NCBI GenBank assembly: GCA_947502145.1
Contig: CANMYO010000002.1
Span: 558,001-622,000 of the forward strand
Source: an uncultured Paracoccaceae bacterium
GTDB lineage: Bacteria > Pseudomonadota > Alphaproteobacteria > Rhodobacterales > Rhodobacteraceae
Length of the DNA stretch: 64,000 nucleotides
Reading direction: 5' to 3'
The notes under the pieces are model-generated. The model was not told the origin of the DNA, ran no database searches, and saw nothing but the letters and a program-made list of their open reading frames with translations. Shown one piece after another: positions 25,306 through 35,476 of the stretch. Within the stretch, counting starts at the first letter, position 1. Each line of letters opens with the position of its first letter. The position numbers and the translations under genes were made by a program.

Positions 25306-25649
25306 CGGCCATAGACCATAAGGGCCAGAACCAGCGCACCGGGATTGGATTGGTATAGTCCAAAGTCCCGTTGCATCTGCAACACCCGGGCGGCCCGATC
25401 CGCATCAGGAATCCCGGCGGTGTCCATCGCGCCTGTGAGCACCGGTCCACCGCCATTGACAATATCTTGCAAAATCGCGCCATGATTGGATTTCACGATG
25501 ACCTCAACCGCACCGCGACGCTGATTGTCCGCGGGCCTTTCTTGGGCAATCCCCGGACCGCCAATCGGTGCCGTAAACGGACTTCTGATGTGATCGGGGT
25601 TGGATGTACAGGCCGCCAGAAAGCTGCAGATTATGATTGCGATGCGCAT
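25302..25649 (-). CDS. Small hypothetical lipoprotein
   Basis: This is a 115-residue protein with a short lipoprotein signal peptide (MRIAIIICSFLAAC, lipobox LAAC, lipidated Cys14). The rest is a soluble domain with GAVEVIVKSNHGAILQDIVN and a C-terminal helix (DADRAARVLQMQRDFGLY) and no recognised family. It converges on the DUF2059 gene with stop codons overlapping by four bases. The function is not assignable. Confidence 0.65.
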   Translation of the reverse strand: MRIAIIICSFLAACTSNPDHIRSPFTAPIGGPGIAQERPADNQRRGAVEVIVKSNHGAILQDIVNGGGPVLTGAMDTAGIPDADRAARVLQMQRDFGLYQSNPGALVLALMVYGR

Positions 25650-25670
25650 TAGAATTAGGCCTCAGAGGGG

Positions 25671-25699
25671 TTGACTTGAAATCGACATGGCCACATAAG
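25671..25699 (+). promoter_or_regulatory. Probable promoter of rplU-rpmA
   Basis: TTGACT (25671-25676) and CATAAG (25694-25699) are 17 bases apart, matching four or more positions of each sigma-70 hexamer. They lie about 125 bases before the rplU start, which leaves a leader of over 100 bases. Confidence 0.5.
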
Positions 25700-25824
25700 C
25701 CGCCATCCGGACAAGCTGTTTGACCGGGACTATGCTGAATTACGCCTAAGGGCGCGCTGTTACCAGGTATCCAACGCCGGACATCCCGGGGCCTGTGCGA
25801 CGCGAAAGACAAAGGAAGACAACG

Positions 25825-26520
25825 ATGTTTGCGGTTCTCAAGACCGGCGGCAAGCAGTACAAAGTCGCCTCTGGCGATGTGCTGCGTGTGGAAAAACTGG
25901 CTGCCGAAGCCGGTGATGAAATCCAATTCAATGAAATTCTGATGGTTGGCGATACCGTTGGCACGCCTACCGTTGACGGTGCTGGCGTGCAGGCGACCGT
26001 TATTGACCAGATCAAAGGCCCCAAGACGATCAATTTCGTCAAGCGACGCCGCAAGCACGGATCGCAGCGCAAGAAGGGCCATCGTCAGCAACTGACACTG
26101 GTTCGCATCGGGGACATCCTCGAAAAAGGCGCCGACAAATCCGGCGTCAAGGCTGCAGTTTCCGGCAAAGGCTTGGCGGTATCCGCAGCTGCCGTTGCCG
26201 TTGCAACGGCACCAAAGGCGAAAACAGCACCTAAAAAGGAAGCCGCCCCAAAGGCGGATAAGCCAAAGGCCGAAAAACCAAAGGCTGCACCAAAGGCCAA
26301 AGCGGCGCCAAAAGCCGAGGCCGGAGCGGATGACCTCAAGCAGCTGTCTGGCGTTGGCCCAGCGCTTGAAAAGAAACTGCTGGACGCTGGCGTAACGACA
26401 TTTGCGCAAATCGCCGCATGGACCGATGACGATATCGCTGCTATGGACGAAAAGCTGTCGTTCAAGGGCCGGATCGAACGTGAAGGCTGGGTCGCACAAG
26501 CTGCTGACCTCGCGAAGTAA
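25825..26520 (+). CDS. rplU: Ribosomal protein L21 with a long C-terminal helix-hairpin-helix extension
   Basis: Residues 1-103 are a complete bL21 ([18 protein letters not shown] ... [19 protein letters not shown]), a large-subunit protein contacting 23S rRNA domains. The gene goes on to 231 residues. After about residue 105 comes a linker very rich in Ala, Lys and Pro (residues 125-170). It ends in a compact domain of about 60 residues, [20 protein letters not shown] followed by [19 protein letters not shown]. This resembles the helix-hairpin-helix unit of proteins annotated as flap-endonuclease-like. Ordinary L21 is just over 100 residues. I use the ATG at 25825 because the upstream start only adds a basic tail. 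rpmA follows. Confidence 0.93.
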   Translation: MFAVLKTGGKQYKVASGDVLRVEKLAAEAGDEIQFNEILMVGDTVGTPTVDGAGVQATVIDQIKGPKTINFVKRRRKHGSQRKKGHRQQLTLVRIGDILEKGADKSGVKAAVSGKGLAVSAAAVAVATAPKAKTAPKKEAAPKADKPKAEKPKAAPKAKAAPKAEAGADDLKQLSGVGPALEKKLLDAGVTTFAQIAAWTDDDIAAMDEKLSFKGRIEREGWVAQAADLAK

Positions 26521-26532
26521 GGAGAGACACCA

Positions 26533-26802
26533 ATGGCACATAAAAAAGCAGGCGGTTCATCCCGGAACGGGCGCGACAGCGCCGGTCGTCGTCTGGGCGT
26601 CAAGAAATTTGGTGGCGAAGCCGTCATCCCAGGAAACATCATAATGCGTCAGCGCGGAACAAAAATGTGGCCGGGCGCAGGTGTGGGCATGGGCAAAGAT
26701 CATACGATCTTTGCAACCGTTGAAGGTAACGTGCAATTCCACAAAGGTCTGAAGGGCCGTACCTTTATTTCAGTTCTCCCCGTGGCGGAGGCCGCTGAGT
26801 AA
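26533..26802 (+). CDS. rpmA: Ribosomal protein L27
   Basis: The 89-residue bL27 starts [20 protein letters not shown] and contains [20 protein letters not shown], both highly conserved. Its N-terminal tail reaches the peptidyl-transferase centre. It is 12 bases downstream of rplU with AAGGAGAG as ribosome binding site, the usual L21-L27 operon. Confidence 0.97.
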   Translation: MAHKKAGGSSRNGRDSAGRRLGVKKFGGEAVIPGNIIMRQRGTKMWPGAGVGMGKDHTIFATVEGNVQFHKGLKGRTFISVLPVAEAAE

Positions 26803-26827
26803 ACCGAAAACTTCATCACGCATTTGG

Positions 26828-26861
26828 GGGGATCGGTGAAAACCGGTCCCCTTATCTTTTT
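26828..26861 (+). terminator. Rho-independent terminator after rpmA
   Basis: A ten-pair stem (GGGGATCGGT with ACCGGTCCCC, one G-T wobble) is closed by a GAAA tetraloop and followed by TTATCTTTTT. It lies 25 bases after the rpmA stop and separates the ribosomal genes from the GNAT genes. Confidence 0.88.
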
Positions 26862-26913
26862 GGCAACGGAGTCCCATGTAGAGGAACATGAGCCTTCGGG
26901 AGGAGGAGCCACC

Positions 26914-27456
26914 ATGATGCATGAAACAGTCATCGATCAGGACACGTACGAATCCGAACGCTTTCTGCTGCGCCCGCTTCGCATTTCCGATGTGGGTCTG
27001 ATTTCGATGTATGCCAGTGACGAAAATCTGGCGCGTGCAACACGCTCTATCCCACATCCTTTGCCACCAGGTACAATCGAAAACCTGATAAAACGGGCGC
27101 ATCAACCTGATCGGGTCGAGGATGTCTGGGTTCTGGATGGGTCGGCATCGGGACATGCCGAAGTTCTGGGCCTGATCAGCCTTTGCCGCATGGACCGCGC
27201 GCAATCTGAGGTTTTCTATTGGGTTGCGCCAGCCTTCTGGAACGTCGGATTTGCCACTGAAGCGGTTCGCACCTTGCTTGCTGCAAACCCTCACAACGCC
27301 GCGCAATACTTTGCCGAAGCGTTTCAGGATAACCCGGGCTCGGCCCGTGTCCTGACGAATTGCGGATTTGACTATTTGGGTGATGCGGAAGCCTTCAGCA
27401 TTGCCAGAAATGCGGTGGTGCAAACATGGACCTACATGCTGAAAATCGAGAGTTAG
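26914..27456 (+). CDS. GNAT family N-acetyltransferase (first of three)
   Basis: This 180-residue acetyltransferase is of the RimJ/RimL-like type, which acetylates protein N-termini or small amines using acetyl-CoA. It starts with ESERFLLRPLRISDVGLISM and has the beta-bulge strand LGLISLCRM, the acyl-CoA region FYWVAPAFWNVGFATEAVRTLL and the closing NPGSARVLTNCGFDYLG. The normal Q/R-x-x-G-x-G/A loop is altered to FWNVGFA, so catalytic competence is uncertain. A very strong GGGAGGAGGAG precedes the ATG pair at 26914. The next GNAT gene overlaps its end by 31 bases. Confidence 0.85.
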   Translation: MMHETVIDQDTYESERFLLRPLRISDVGLISMYASDENLARATRSIPHPLPPGTIENLIKRAHQPDRVEDVWVLDGSASGHAEVLGLISLCRMDRAQSEVFYWVAPAFWNVGFATEAVRTLLAANPHNAAQYFAEAFQDNPGSARVLTNCGFDYLGDAEAFSIARNAVVQTWTYMLKIES

Positions 27457-27965
27457 TTCCAACCCTTCAAACGGAGCGGTTAACGCTGCAGGCATTGACC
27501 TCTGCTGATCTGGAAGATGTTGTTCGTCTGGTCGGTAACTACGACGTTTCAAAGATGCTGGTGCCCGTCGCCCATCCCTATACCCATGCGCATGCACAGG
27601 AGTTCCTGCAGCTTGACAAAGATGGGGCGCTGGACGCGCTTTGGATGATCCATGATGCCGCAGGGCTATGCGGTGCGGTTTCGATTGGCGATGAGCTAGG
27701 CTATTGGTTGGGTCAGCCCGCCTGGGGCAAAGGATATATGACGGAAGCTGCGACAGCTGCTGTCAGTCATTATTTCGACACACGTGATGTCGCCCAAATT
27801 CAATCCTCTTATTTCGTCGGGAACGATGCATCACGCCGGGTGCTGGAAAAACTCGGCTTCAAGGATGTGGGTGCACAAGTCCGCTTTTCTGCTGCGCGGC
27901 AGGCTAATGTCCTTGCGCGGGGAATGCGATCGACTCGAGAAGACTGGGATATGGCCCGTGGTTGA
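27426..27965 (+). CDS. GNAT family N-acetyltransferase (second of three)
   Basis: This 179-residue RimJ/RimL-like acetyltransferase starts TERLTLQALTSADLEDVV. It has LCGAVSIGDELGYWLGQPAWGKGYMTEAA with a proper acetyl-CoA loop (W-G-K-G-Y), and ends with NDASRRVLEKLGFKDVG. It overlaps both the preceding and the following GNAT genes, which suggests translational coupling of three related enzymes. The target molecule is unknown. Confidence 0.85.
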   Translation: MDLHAENRELVPTLQTERLTLQALTSADLEDVVRLVGNYDVSKMLVPVAHPYTHAHAQEFLQLDKDGALDALWMIHDAAGLCGAVSIGDELGYWLGQPAWGKGYMTEAATAAVSHYFDTRDVAQIQSSYFVGNDASRRVLEKLGFKDVGAQVRFSAARQANVLARGMRSTREDWDMARG

Positions 27966-28461
27966 GACCTACCGCAACATTCGCCCGGATGACTATGACG
28001 ATTTGTTGGACGTGGTGCGCCACTGGGAGGTTGTACGACAGCTTGGTGGTTGGAAGTGGCCGTGTGATCCAGTGCAGGTCCGTGAGCGGTCGAACCCATA
28101 CAAGGGCAATGGCTTTGTCTGGGCGATCTGCGTCAACGACAGGCTCATCGGCTCCATTGGTGTTACCAATGGCGATATCGGATACATGTTAAGACCAGAT
28201 TGCCATGGTCGCGGGATCATGACGCGCGCTGCGCGCCATGCGATTGGTGAAGCATTCCGCACGACCGACAGGGCGTACCTTACCGGTTCAACCTGGTTCG
28301 ACAACGCGCAGTCTGCCCAGCTCTTGGCTAAGTTTGGCTTTCGCCATTGGCAAACCCGTTACATGCATGCGCGCGCCCGCGGCCGGCCAACGCTGGTGCA
28401 TCACCGCAAGCTGACCCGCACAACGTGGGAGACGCTTGAGAAGCGCAGAGCAATGCCTTAA
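27958..28461 (+). CDS. GNAT family N-acetyltransferase (third of three)
   Basis: This is an acetyltransferase of about 167 residues. VETYRNIRPDDYDDLLDVV opens the domain. RLIGSIGVTNGDIGYMLRPDCHGRGIMTRAA holds the acetyl-CoA loop (H-G-R-G-I), and WFDNAQSAQLLAKFGF ends it. I chose GTG at 27958, which overlaps the previous gene by eight bases. In-frame ATGs further upstream would only translate the preceding gene in another frame. It is followed 31 bases later by obgE. Confidence 0.83.
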   Translation: MVETYRNIRPDDYDDLLDVVRHWEVVRQLGGWKWPCDPVQVRERSNPYKGNGFVWAICVNDRLIGSIGVTNGDIGYMLRPDCHGRGIMTRAARHAIGEAFRTTDRAYLTGSTWFDNAQSAQLLAKFGFRHWQTRYMHARARGRPTLVHHRKLTRTTWETLEKRRAMP

Positions 28462-28471
28462 GCGGCGTTAA

Positions 28472-30647
<2,176 letters not shown>

Positions 30648-30651
<4 letters not shown>

Positions 30652-31904
30652 ACGATCTGAGCCCTGATATGATTGCCACACTTGGTGCCGCCGCAAAGGA
30701 TGCGGCCGGCGTTCTTGCAACCGCAACTTCTGCAGAAAAGACGGACGCGCTGAATGCAGCGGCTGATGCTGTTTGGGACGCCCGTGCCGACATCATCGCT
30801 GCAAACGAAAAAGACATGGCGTTCGGTCGTGAAAAGGGGCTTTCAGCGGCCATGCTTGATCGGCTCATGCTGGATGAAGACCGGATCAAGGGCATCGTGG
30901 AAGGACTACGCAATGTCGCCAGTCAGGACGATCCAATTGGGGCCGTGACCGAAGAATGGACCCAGCCAACTGGATTGCATATCAAGCGTGTGCGTACACC
31001 CATTGGTGTTATTGGTGTCATTTACGAGAGCCGTCCGAACGTAACCGCAGATGCAGGCGCTTTATGCTTGAAATCGGGCAATGCTGTCATTCTTCGTGGT
31101 GGTTCAGAAAGTTTTCATTCCTCTGGGGCAATCCACACATGTCTACAAATCGGATTGCGTGCTGCGGGCCTGCCTGAAGCGTCAATCCAGCTGATCCCGA
31201 CGCGCGACCGTGCTGCTGTTACCGAATTGCTGCAGGCAACTGACTATGTCGATGTGATTGTTCCGCGTGGCGGCAAAGGCTTGGTTGGTCTTGTCCAACG
31301 TGAAGCGCGCGTTCCCGTGTTCGCGCATCTTGAGGGCATTTGCCATATTTACGTTGATGGCTCTGCTGATCTTGCCAAGACCCGTGATGTAGTCATGAAC
31401 GCAAAGACACGACGCACCGGGATTTGTGGCTCTGCGGAGTGTTTGCTGATTGATCAGGCGTTTTGGGACCAACATGGCGATGTTCTGGTGCGGGATCTTC
31501 TGGATGCCGGCGTTGAGGTTCGAGCGGACGGTGCGGCGCATATCGAAGGCACGACACAGGCAGAGCCAGGCGACTTTGGGCATGAGTTTCTGGACATGAT
31601 CTTAGCGACAAAGATTGTCGACGGTCTGGATGCTGCAATTGCCCATATCCGGACCTATGGATCCAACCATACGGACGCGATCATGGCAGAAGATGACGCC
31701 GTCGCAGACAGGTTCTTTCGTCAACTTGATAGTGCAATCCTGATGCGCAATGCGTCGACCCAATTTGCTGATGGTGGTGAGTTTGGGATGGGTGCTGAAA
31801 TTGGCATTGCCACAGGGAAGCTGCATGCTCGTGGGCCTGTCGGCGCGGTGCAATTGACCAGTTTCAAATATCTTGTGACTGGGGACGGAACGATAAGAAG
31901 CTAA
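30648..31904 (+). CDS. proA: Gamma-glutamyl phosphate reductase
   Basis: ProA reduces gamma-glutamyl phosphate to glutamate semialdehyde with NADPH, the second step of proline synthesis. The 418-residue protein has [32 protein letters not shown] and the catalytic Cys260 in [13 protein letters not shown], and it ends with FKYLVTGDG. It is translationally coupled to proB (ATGA overlap). Its stop overlaps that of the convergent chpT gene in CTAA. Confidence 0.95.
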
Positions 31905-32491
31905 AACTTCGCCGTGATCCGGTCACTTTGAATGTCGATTGCCAGATCGCGTTCGGCGTCAGCCAGGGCGCTTGGTATCAGTGCAAAATGAACCTGTGCT
32001 GGGGTATGCTTGACTGTTGAATCTGGGTCGGAGATGGCATCCCACAACATTGGATCTGCCGCGATCCGCGACCCGCTGGCATTCATGCGCCAGGCATTGC
32101 CATGTGCTTCCACAGTAATGTCGCCGCCCAAGGGCAGGGCAGATTCGAAACACTGCATCAAAAGCAGGGCAAGGCGTACGTCCAAGCGCCGTTGGTCATC
32201 CGCTATCTGCCAAAGATATGAAAACCGCCCACCAAGGGCCGCCCCGGACAATACGCCCAAGATCTCGGATCGACCGATATATTGATCGGGGCTGGCGGCA
32301 CCAAACGCGATCCGAAAAAACCGAATGCGCGCGCTGGCGCTTTCAACGCTTTCGGAAATCAGTTTCATTTCCGCGGTTGTGTCGCCGTCGGTCAGAGACA
32401 GAAGCTCGACCCCGTTGCTGATCGCCCCAACCGGGCTTATCAAGTCGTGGCAAATGCGAGACCCGACAAGTGCTGCAAGTTCATTCTGCAT
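31901..32491 (-). CDS. chpT: Histidine phosphotransferase ChpT
   Basis: ChpT relays phosphate from the hybrid kinase CckA to CtrA (and CpdR) in alphaproteobacteria. The 196-residue protein has the phospho-accepting His15 in the diagnostic motif [21 protein letters not shown] degenerate kinase-like ATPase fold without nucleotide-binding boxes follows. The cckA gene lies about 10 kb away in this window, while ctrA is not seen. In this group the relay controls motility, gene transfer agents and cell-cycle-like functions. The gene is divergent from the small DUF3553 gene (29-base gap). Confidence 0.92.
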   Translation of the reverse strand: MQNELAALVGSRICHDLISPVGAISNGVELLSLTDGDTTAEMKLISESVESASARIRFFRIAFGAASPDQYIGRSEILGVLSGAALGGRFSYLWQIADDQRRLDVRLALLLMQCFESALPLGGDITVEAHGNAWRMNASGSRIAADPMLWDAISDPDSTVKHTPAQVHFALIPSALADAERDLAIDIQSDRITAKF

Positions 32492-32520
32492 GGTTTTGGC
32501 CTTCGCAATGAGGTGAGAAT

Positions 32521-32700
32521 ATGGACCCGATGAATGCGTTGCTTGAACCGGGGATGTTGGTTACGCATCCAGATAAGCCCGAATGGGGGATTGGACAGGT
32601 GCAATCAAACATTGGTTCACGTATTACTGTGAATTTCCGAGAAGTTGGAAAGGTCGTCATAGATGGGACCCGTGTCATTCTGCTCCTTTCAGCCGAATAG
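32521..32700 (+). CDS. DUF3553 domain small protein
   Basis: This is a 59-residue protein, MDPMNALLEPGMLVTHP followed by DKPEWGIGQVQS and a C-terminal strand pair with VNFREVGKVVIDG. It matches the DUF3553 family, whose fold resembles the RNA-polymerase-binding CarD/TRCF-type barrel. AGGTGAG precedes the ATG. The function is unknown; the pairing with chpT recurs in related genomes as far as I recall. The gene is too short for a usual length cut-off but is well supported by the domain. Confidence 0.8.
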   Translation: MDPMNALLEPGMLVTHPDKPEWGIGQVQSNIGSRITVNFREVGKVVIDGTRVILLLSAE

Positions 32701-32756
32701 CTACAACCTAAGGTAGCAATGTCGCAGGAACTGTCAATGTATACGCAGAGCAAGTT

Positions 32757-32774
32757 TTGTCATTTGGTTGCCAA
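32757..32774 (+). promoter_or_regulatory. Possible PhoB box upstream of olsB
   Basis: TTGTCAT, four bases, then TTGCCAA gives the 7-4-7 spacing of a Pho box ((C/T)TGTCAT twice). The first half is exact and the second matches five of seven. It lies 54 bases before the olsB start. Ornithine lipids are made under phosphate limitation in many bacteria, so the site is plausible, but it is weak on its own. Confidence 0.3.
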
Positions 32775-32827
32775 GCTGACGTTTGGTGCCCATACCGCTC
32801 GGTTGTAGGAACCCAAAGCAACTTGTC

Positions 32828-33595
32828 ATGACCATAGCGCCGCATTTCAAACTGGCCTTCGCAAATGGCGAAGCGGACCTGCGCGCCGCGCAACGCCTGC
32901 GATATGATGTATTTGTCAACGAGTTGGGCGCAGCGGGACCAATGGTCGATCATGACAATTGTTACGAGGTCGACCAATTTGATCAAAACGCGCATCATCT
33001 GATCCTGCGTGATCTGAAACGATCGGCGGATGATCAGGTTGTCGGCGTATATCGTCTGATGAGTAGCGAACAGGCCTCAGCGACATGTGGTTTCGTGTCG
33101 GCACAGGAGTACGACCTGGCGCCATTGATGTCGTCCGGACGGAAGTTGCTGGAGCTTGGCCGGTCGTGCCTGCATCGCGAATATCGAGGTGGCGCAGCGA
33201 TGTTTCATCTTTGGCAGGGGCTTGCGGCTCACATCGCGGCCACGAAAACGGAAATCCTGTTTGGTGTTGCATCCTTTCACGGCACGAATGTTGCGCAGCT
33301 GGCGCAGCCGCTTGGATATCTGCATCACAATTACATTGCTCCTGAACCGTTGCGTCCCATTGCCAAGGGGCAGACATCATTCGCCATGGACCTGATGCCC
33401 GTTGAAAAGATTGACCGGGTTGCAGCCGTTGCGCAGGTACCTGCCCTGATCAAAGCATATTTAAGGCTGGGCGGGATGGTCGGGCAGGGGGCGTTTGTTG
33501 ACCGGCAGTTCAATACTACGGACGTCTGCATGGTAGTCGACGTGGATCGAATGACCCCGCGCCAGCGGGCCATCTATGAAAGATCACCCGGATGA
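32828..33595 (+). CDS. olsB: OlsB-like ornithine N-acyltransferase
   Basis: OlsB joins a 3-hydroxyacyl chain from ACP to the alpha-amino group of ornithine, giving lyso-ornithine lipid. The protein of about 255 residues has a GNAT-type fold with LRAAQRLRYDVFVNELG and HHLILRD. It also has ELGRSCLHREYRGGAAMFHLW, the acyltransferase signature shared with autoinducer-synthase-like proteins, and ILFGVASFHG. The ATG at 32828 is chosen over an upstream in-frame start that lacks similarity. olsA overlaps its stop by four bases (ATGA), the normal olsBA pair. Confidence 0.9.
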   Translation: MTIAPHFKLAFANGEADLRAAQRLRYDVFVNELGAAGPMVDHDNCYEVDQFDQNAHHLILRDLKRSADDQVVGVYRLMSSEQASATCGFVSAQEYDLAPLMSSGRKLLELGRSCLHREYRGGAAMFHLWQGLAAHIAATKTEILFGVASFHGTNVAQLAQPLGYLHHNYIAPEPLRPIAKGQTSFAMDLMPVEKIDRVAAVAQVPALIKAYLRLGGMVGQGAFVDRQFNTTDVCMVVDVDRMTPRQRAIYERSPG

Positions 33596-34407
33596 GCACG
33601 TGGTATTCGGACGGATATCCAGCTTCGCCAGACATTGACTTTTTCGGTTGGTGCCGCGTGCTTGTTCGGGGGGGGGCATTGGTCTTGCTGATTGCTTCTG
33701 CATTCCTTGTTTCCGTCATCTTGCGGATTGTCGAGCGCGCCTTTTGGGGACAGCAGCGGCCAATGACACCTTGGGTTACGCAATTCGTTTGTCGCACTGC
33801 CTTTCGCTTTATCGGCGTAAACTTTGTCAAACACGGTGAACCGATGCAGGGCCCGGGCGCGGTTGTCGCAAATCACTCCAGCTGGCTGGATATTTTCGCC
33901 CTGAATGCATGCAAGCGTATTTATTTCGTGTCAAAGTCCGAAGTTGCGTCATGGGCAGGCATCGGCTTGCTTGCGCGCGTCACCGGGACCGTTTTTATCC
34001 AACGTTCGCGGCGAGAAGCGTCTGCGCAAATTGGCGTTTTCCGGGAAAGACTGTCGCTTGGCCATAAATTGCTGTTCTTTCCGGAGGGCACATCAACTGA
34101 CGGGCGCCGGGTCTTGCCATTCAAACCTACATTATTCGCCGCATTCTTTGATGAGGCGCTTCGCGAAATGATGAAAATCCAACCGGTGACTGTACGCTAC
34201 ACTGCACCGGCAGGGCGCGATTCACGGTTTTACGGATGGTGGGGCGATATGGATCTTGGACCGCATTTGCTGGCTGTGCTTGCCCAGCGGCAACACGGTG
34301 AAATCAGCGTTATATACCATCGACCGATTGTGGTTGCCGATTGCACGGACCGGAAAGCATTGGCCGGGCAGGCTGAATTGGCCGTGCGAAGAGGTCTTTT
34401 GGGCTAG
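33592..34407 (+). CDS. olsA: OlsA-like lyso-ornithine lipid O-acyltransferase
   Basis: This 271-residue enzyme of the PlsC family adds the second acyl chain to lyso-ornithine lipid. It has an N-terminal membrane helix (GALVLLIASAFLVSVIL). The acyltransferase boxes are NHSSWLDIFAL (HX4D), GTVFIQRSRREAS and FPEGTSTDGRRVLPFK. It is translationally coupled to olsB, and together they give a phosphorus-free membrane lipid, useful when phosphate is scarce. Its stop shares CTAG with the convergent ThiE-like gene. Confidence 0.9.
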   Translation: MSTWYSDGYPASPDIDFFGWCRVLVRGGALVLLIASAFLVSVILRIVERAFWGQQRPMTPWVTQFVCRTAFRFIGVNFVKHGEPMQGPGAVVANHSSWLDIFALNACKRIYFVSKSEVASWAGIGLLARVTGTVFIQRSRREASAQIGVFRERLSLGHKLLFFPEGTSTDGRRVLPFKPTLFAAFFDEALREMMKIQPVTVRYTAPAGRDSRFYGWWGDMDLGPHLLAVLAQRQHGEISVIYHRPIVVADCTDRKALAGQAELAVRRGLLG

Positions 34408-35030
34408 CCTGTCATCAATGTCTGCCACTCACGCAGGCGCGCCGCAGGATCATCTTGTGACCAGAGTTCATCGCCAAGGCCGAAAAAATCAGTGTGCGGT
34501 GCCAATTGCGCAATATGGGCAGCATCAAGCGCACCTTCTGCGACCACGGGGACTTCGACCATCATTGACCACCACTCAAACAGGTCTTGCTCTGCCCGTG
34601 TATCGCCGCCCAGCGTGGTCTGACCGACAGGGCCAAATGCCACATAGTCCGCGCCAAGTTCGGCTGCGGTCATGCCATCGTGGCGGGACGCACCACAGGC
34701 GCTTCCGACGATCGCGTCATCACCAAGCTCTTTGCGCACAGCCCGGACAGAGCGTGCACCGTCGGTCAAATGAACCCCGTCCAGGCCGAATTGCTGGGCA
34801 AGGCGATAATGGCTGTCGATAACCAGTGCGACGTCGCGCGCGTGGGTAACTTCGCGCAAGGCGTCAGCGGCCCGGGCAATGCGGCTTTCGTCACGCGTGC
34901 CCAGCGCCAACCGGACGCAAGCAACGTCCGTTACATCAAGGCATGCGGCAAGGCGATCAGGGAATCCTGATAAATCAAATTCGGTGGGAGAGATCAGGTA
35001 GATCTGCGGCACATCGGCAGAATCGGTCAT
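34404..35030 (-). CDS. Thiamine-phosphate synthase family protein (ThiE-like)
   Basis: This is a TIM-barrel protein of about 208 residues related to ThiE, which couples HMP-pyrophosphate with thiazole phosphate. Family features are IYLISPTEFDL, ALVIDSHYRLAQQFGLDGVHL (substrate loop), VGSACGASRHDGMTAAELGADYVAFGPVG and the C-terminal strand VPVVAEGALDAAHIAQL. Some pyrophosphate-binding residues are changed from the E. coli enzyme, so it could be a TenI-like or degenerate paralogue. ATG at 35030 or GTG at 35033 can be the start, with GAAGG upstream. It stands alone and is not part of a thi operon. Confidence 0.8.
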   Translation of the reverse strand: MTDSADVPQIYLISPTEFDLSGFPDRLAACLDVTDVACVRLALGTRDESRIARAADALREVTHARDVALVIDSHYRLAQQFGLDGVHLTDGARSVRAVRKELGDDAIVGSACGASRHDGMTAAELGADYVAFGPVGQTTLGGDTRAEQDLFEWWSMMVEVPVVAEGALDAAHIAQLAPHTDFFGLGDELWSQDDPAARLREWQTLMTG

Positions 35031-35083
35031 CACAAAGGCCTTCGGTCGTTTTGAAGGCTTCTAGCTGGCTTTTTCCCGGTTGG

Positions 35084-35413
35084 CTACTTTGGAGGTAGTG
35101 TCGCCGCATGAGCCAATGCAAGTTCAACGATTTGTCGCCGCAAGTCGTCATCGGCAAAAGTGTCCTCGCTCACATCAACCATGCCACCCATCTTGCGCCC
35201 TGTGAATGACAGCGGAGCGACCCCGGCGATCTTGAGCGCTTCTTCTTCAGCCTGTTTGCCAATCCGCGCCATACCCCCGCCGGCGTGGACACCGCAAAGC
35301 ATGTTGCCGTGTTTCATGAAACAGAGTCCCCCGAACATCTTGCGTTCAGTGATGCCGGTTTCATCCGCAAGATGATTGCGTAAAACTTCAGCGAGTCCTT
35401 CGTCGTATGCCAT
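35084..35413 (-). CDS. TfoX/Sxy N-terminal domain protein
   Basis: This is a 109-residue TfoX-N domain with the conserved start YDEGLAEVLRNHLADE, then ERKMFGGLCFMKHGNMLCGVH. A second part FTGRKMGGMVDVSEDTFADDDLRR follows. TfoX proteins regulate competence in gamma-proteobacteria, but the short alphaproteobacterial versions have no proven role. I use ATG at 35413 because AGGAGACGCC precedes it; a longer in-frame start would overlap the divergent trmJ region. Confidence 0.85.
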   Translation of the reverse strand: MAYDEGLAEVLRNHLADETGITERKMFGGLCFMKHGNMLCGVHAGGGMARIGKQAEEEALKIAGVAPLSFTGRKMGGMVDVSEDTFADDDLRRQIVELALAHAATLPPK

Positions 35414-35476
35414 GGCGTCTCCTTGTGTCGACTTCTGGTCCAGCGTATCAGGCGGAAAACCAGCCGGAAATCCCTG

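Noticed and set aside
27784-27957. An earlier start (27784) for the third GNAT gene
   Set aside because: The extra 58 codons are the shifted frame of the second GNAT gene and do not belong to the domain.
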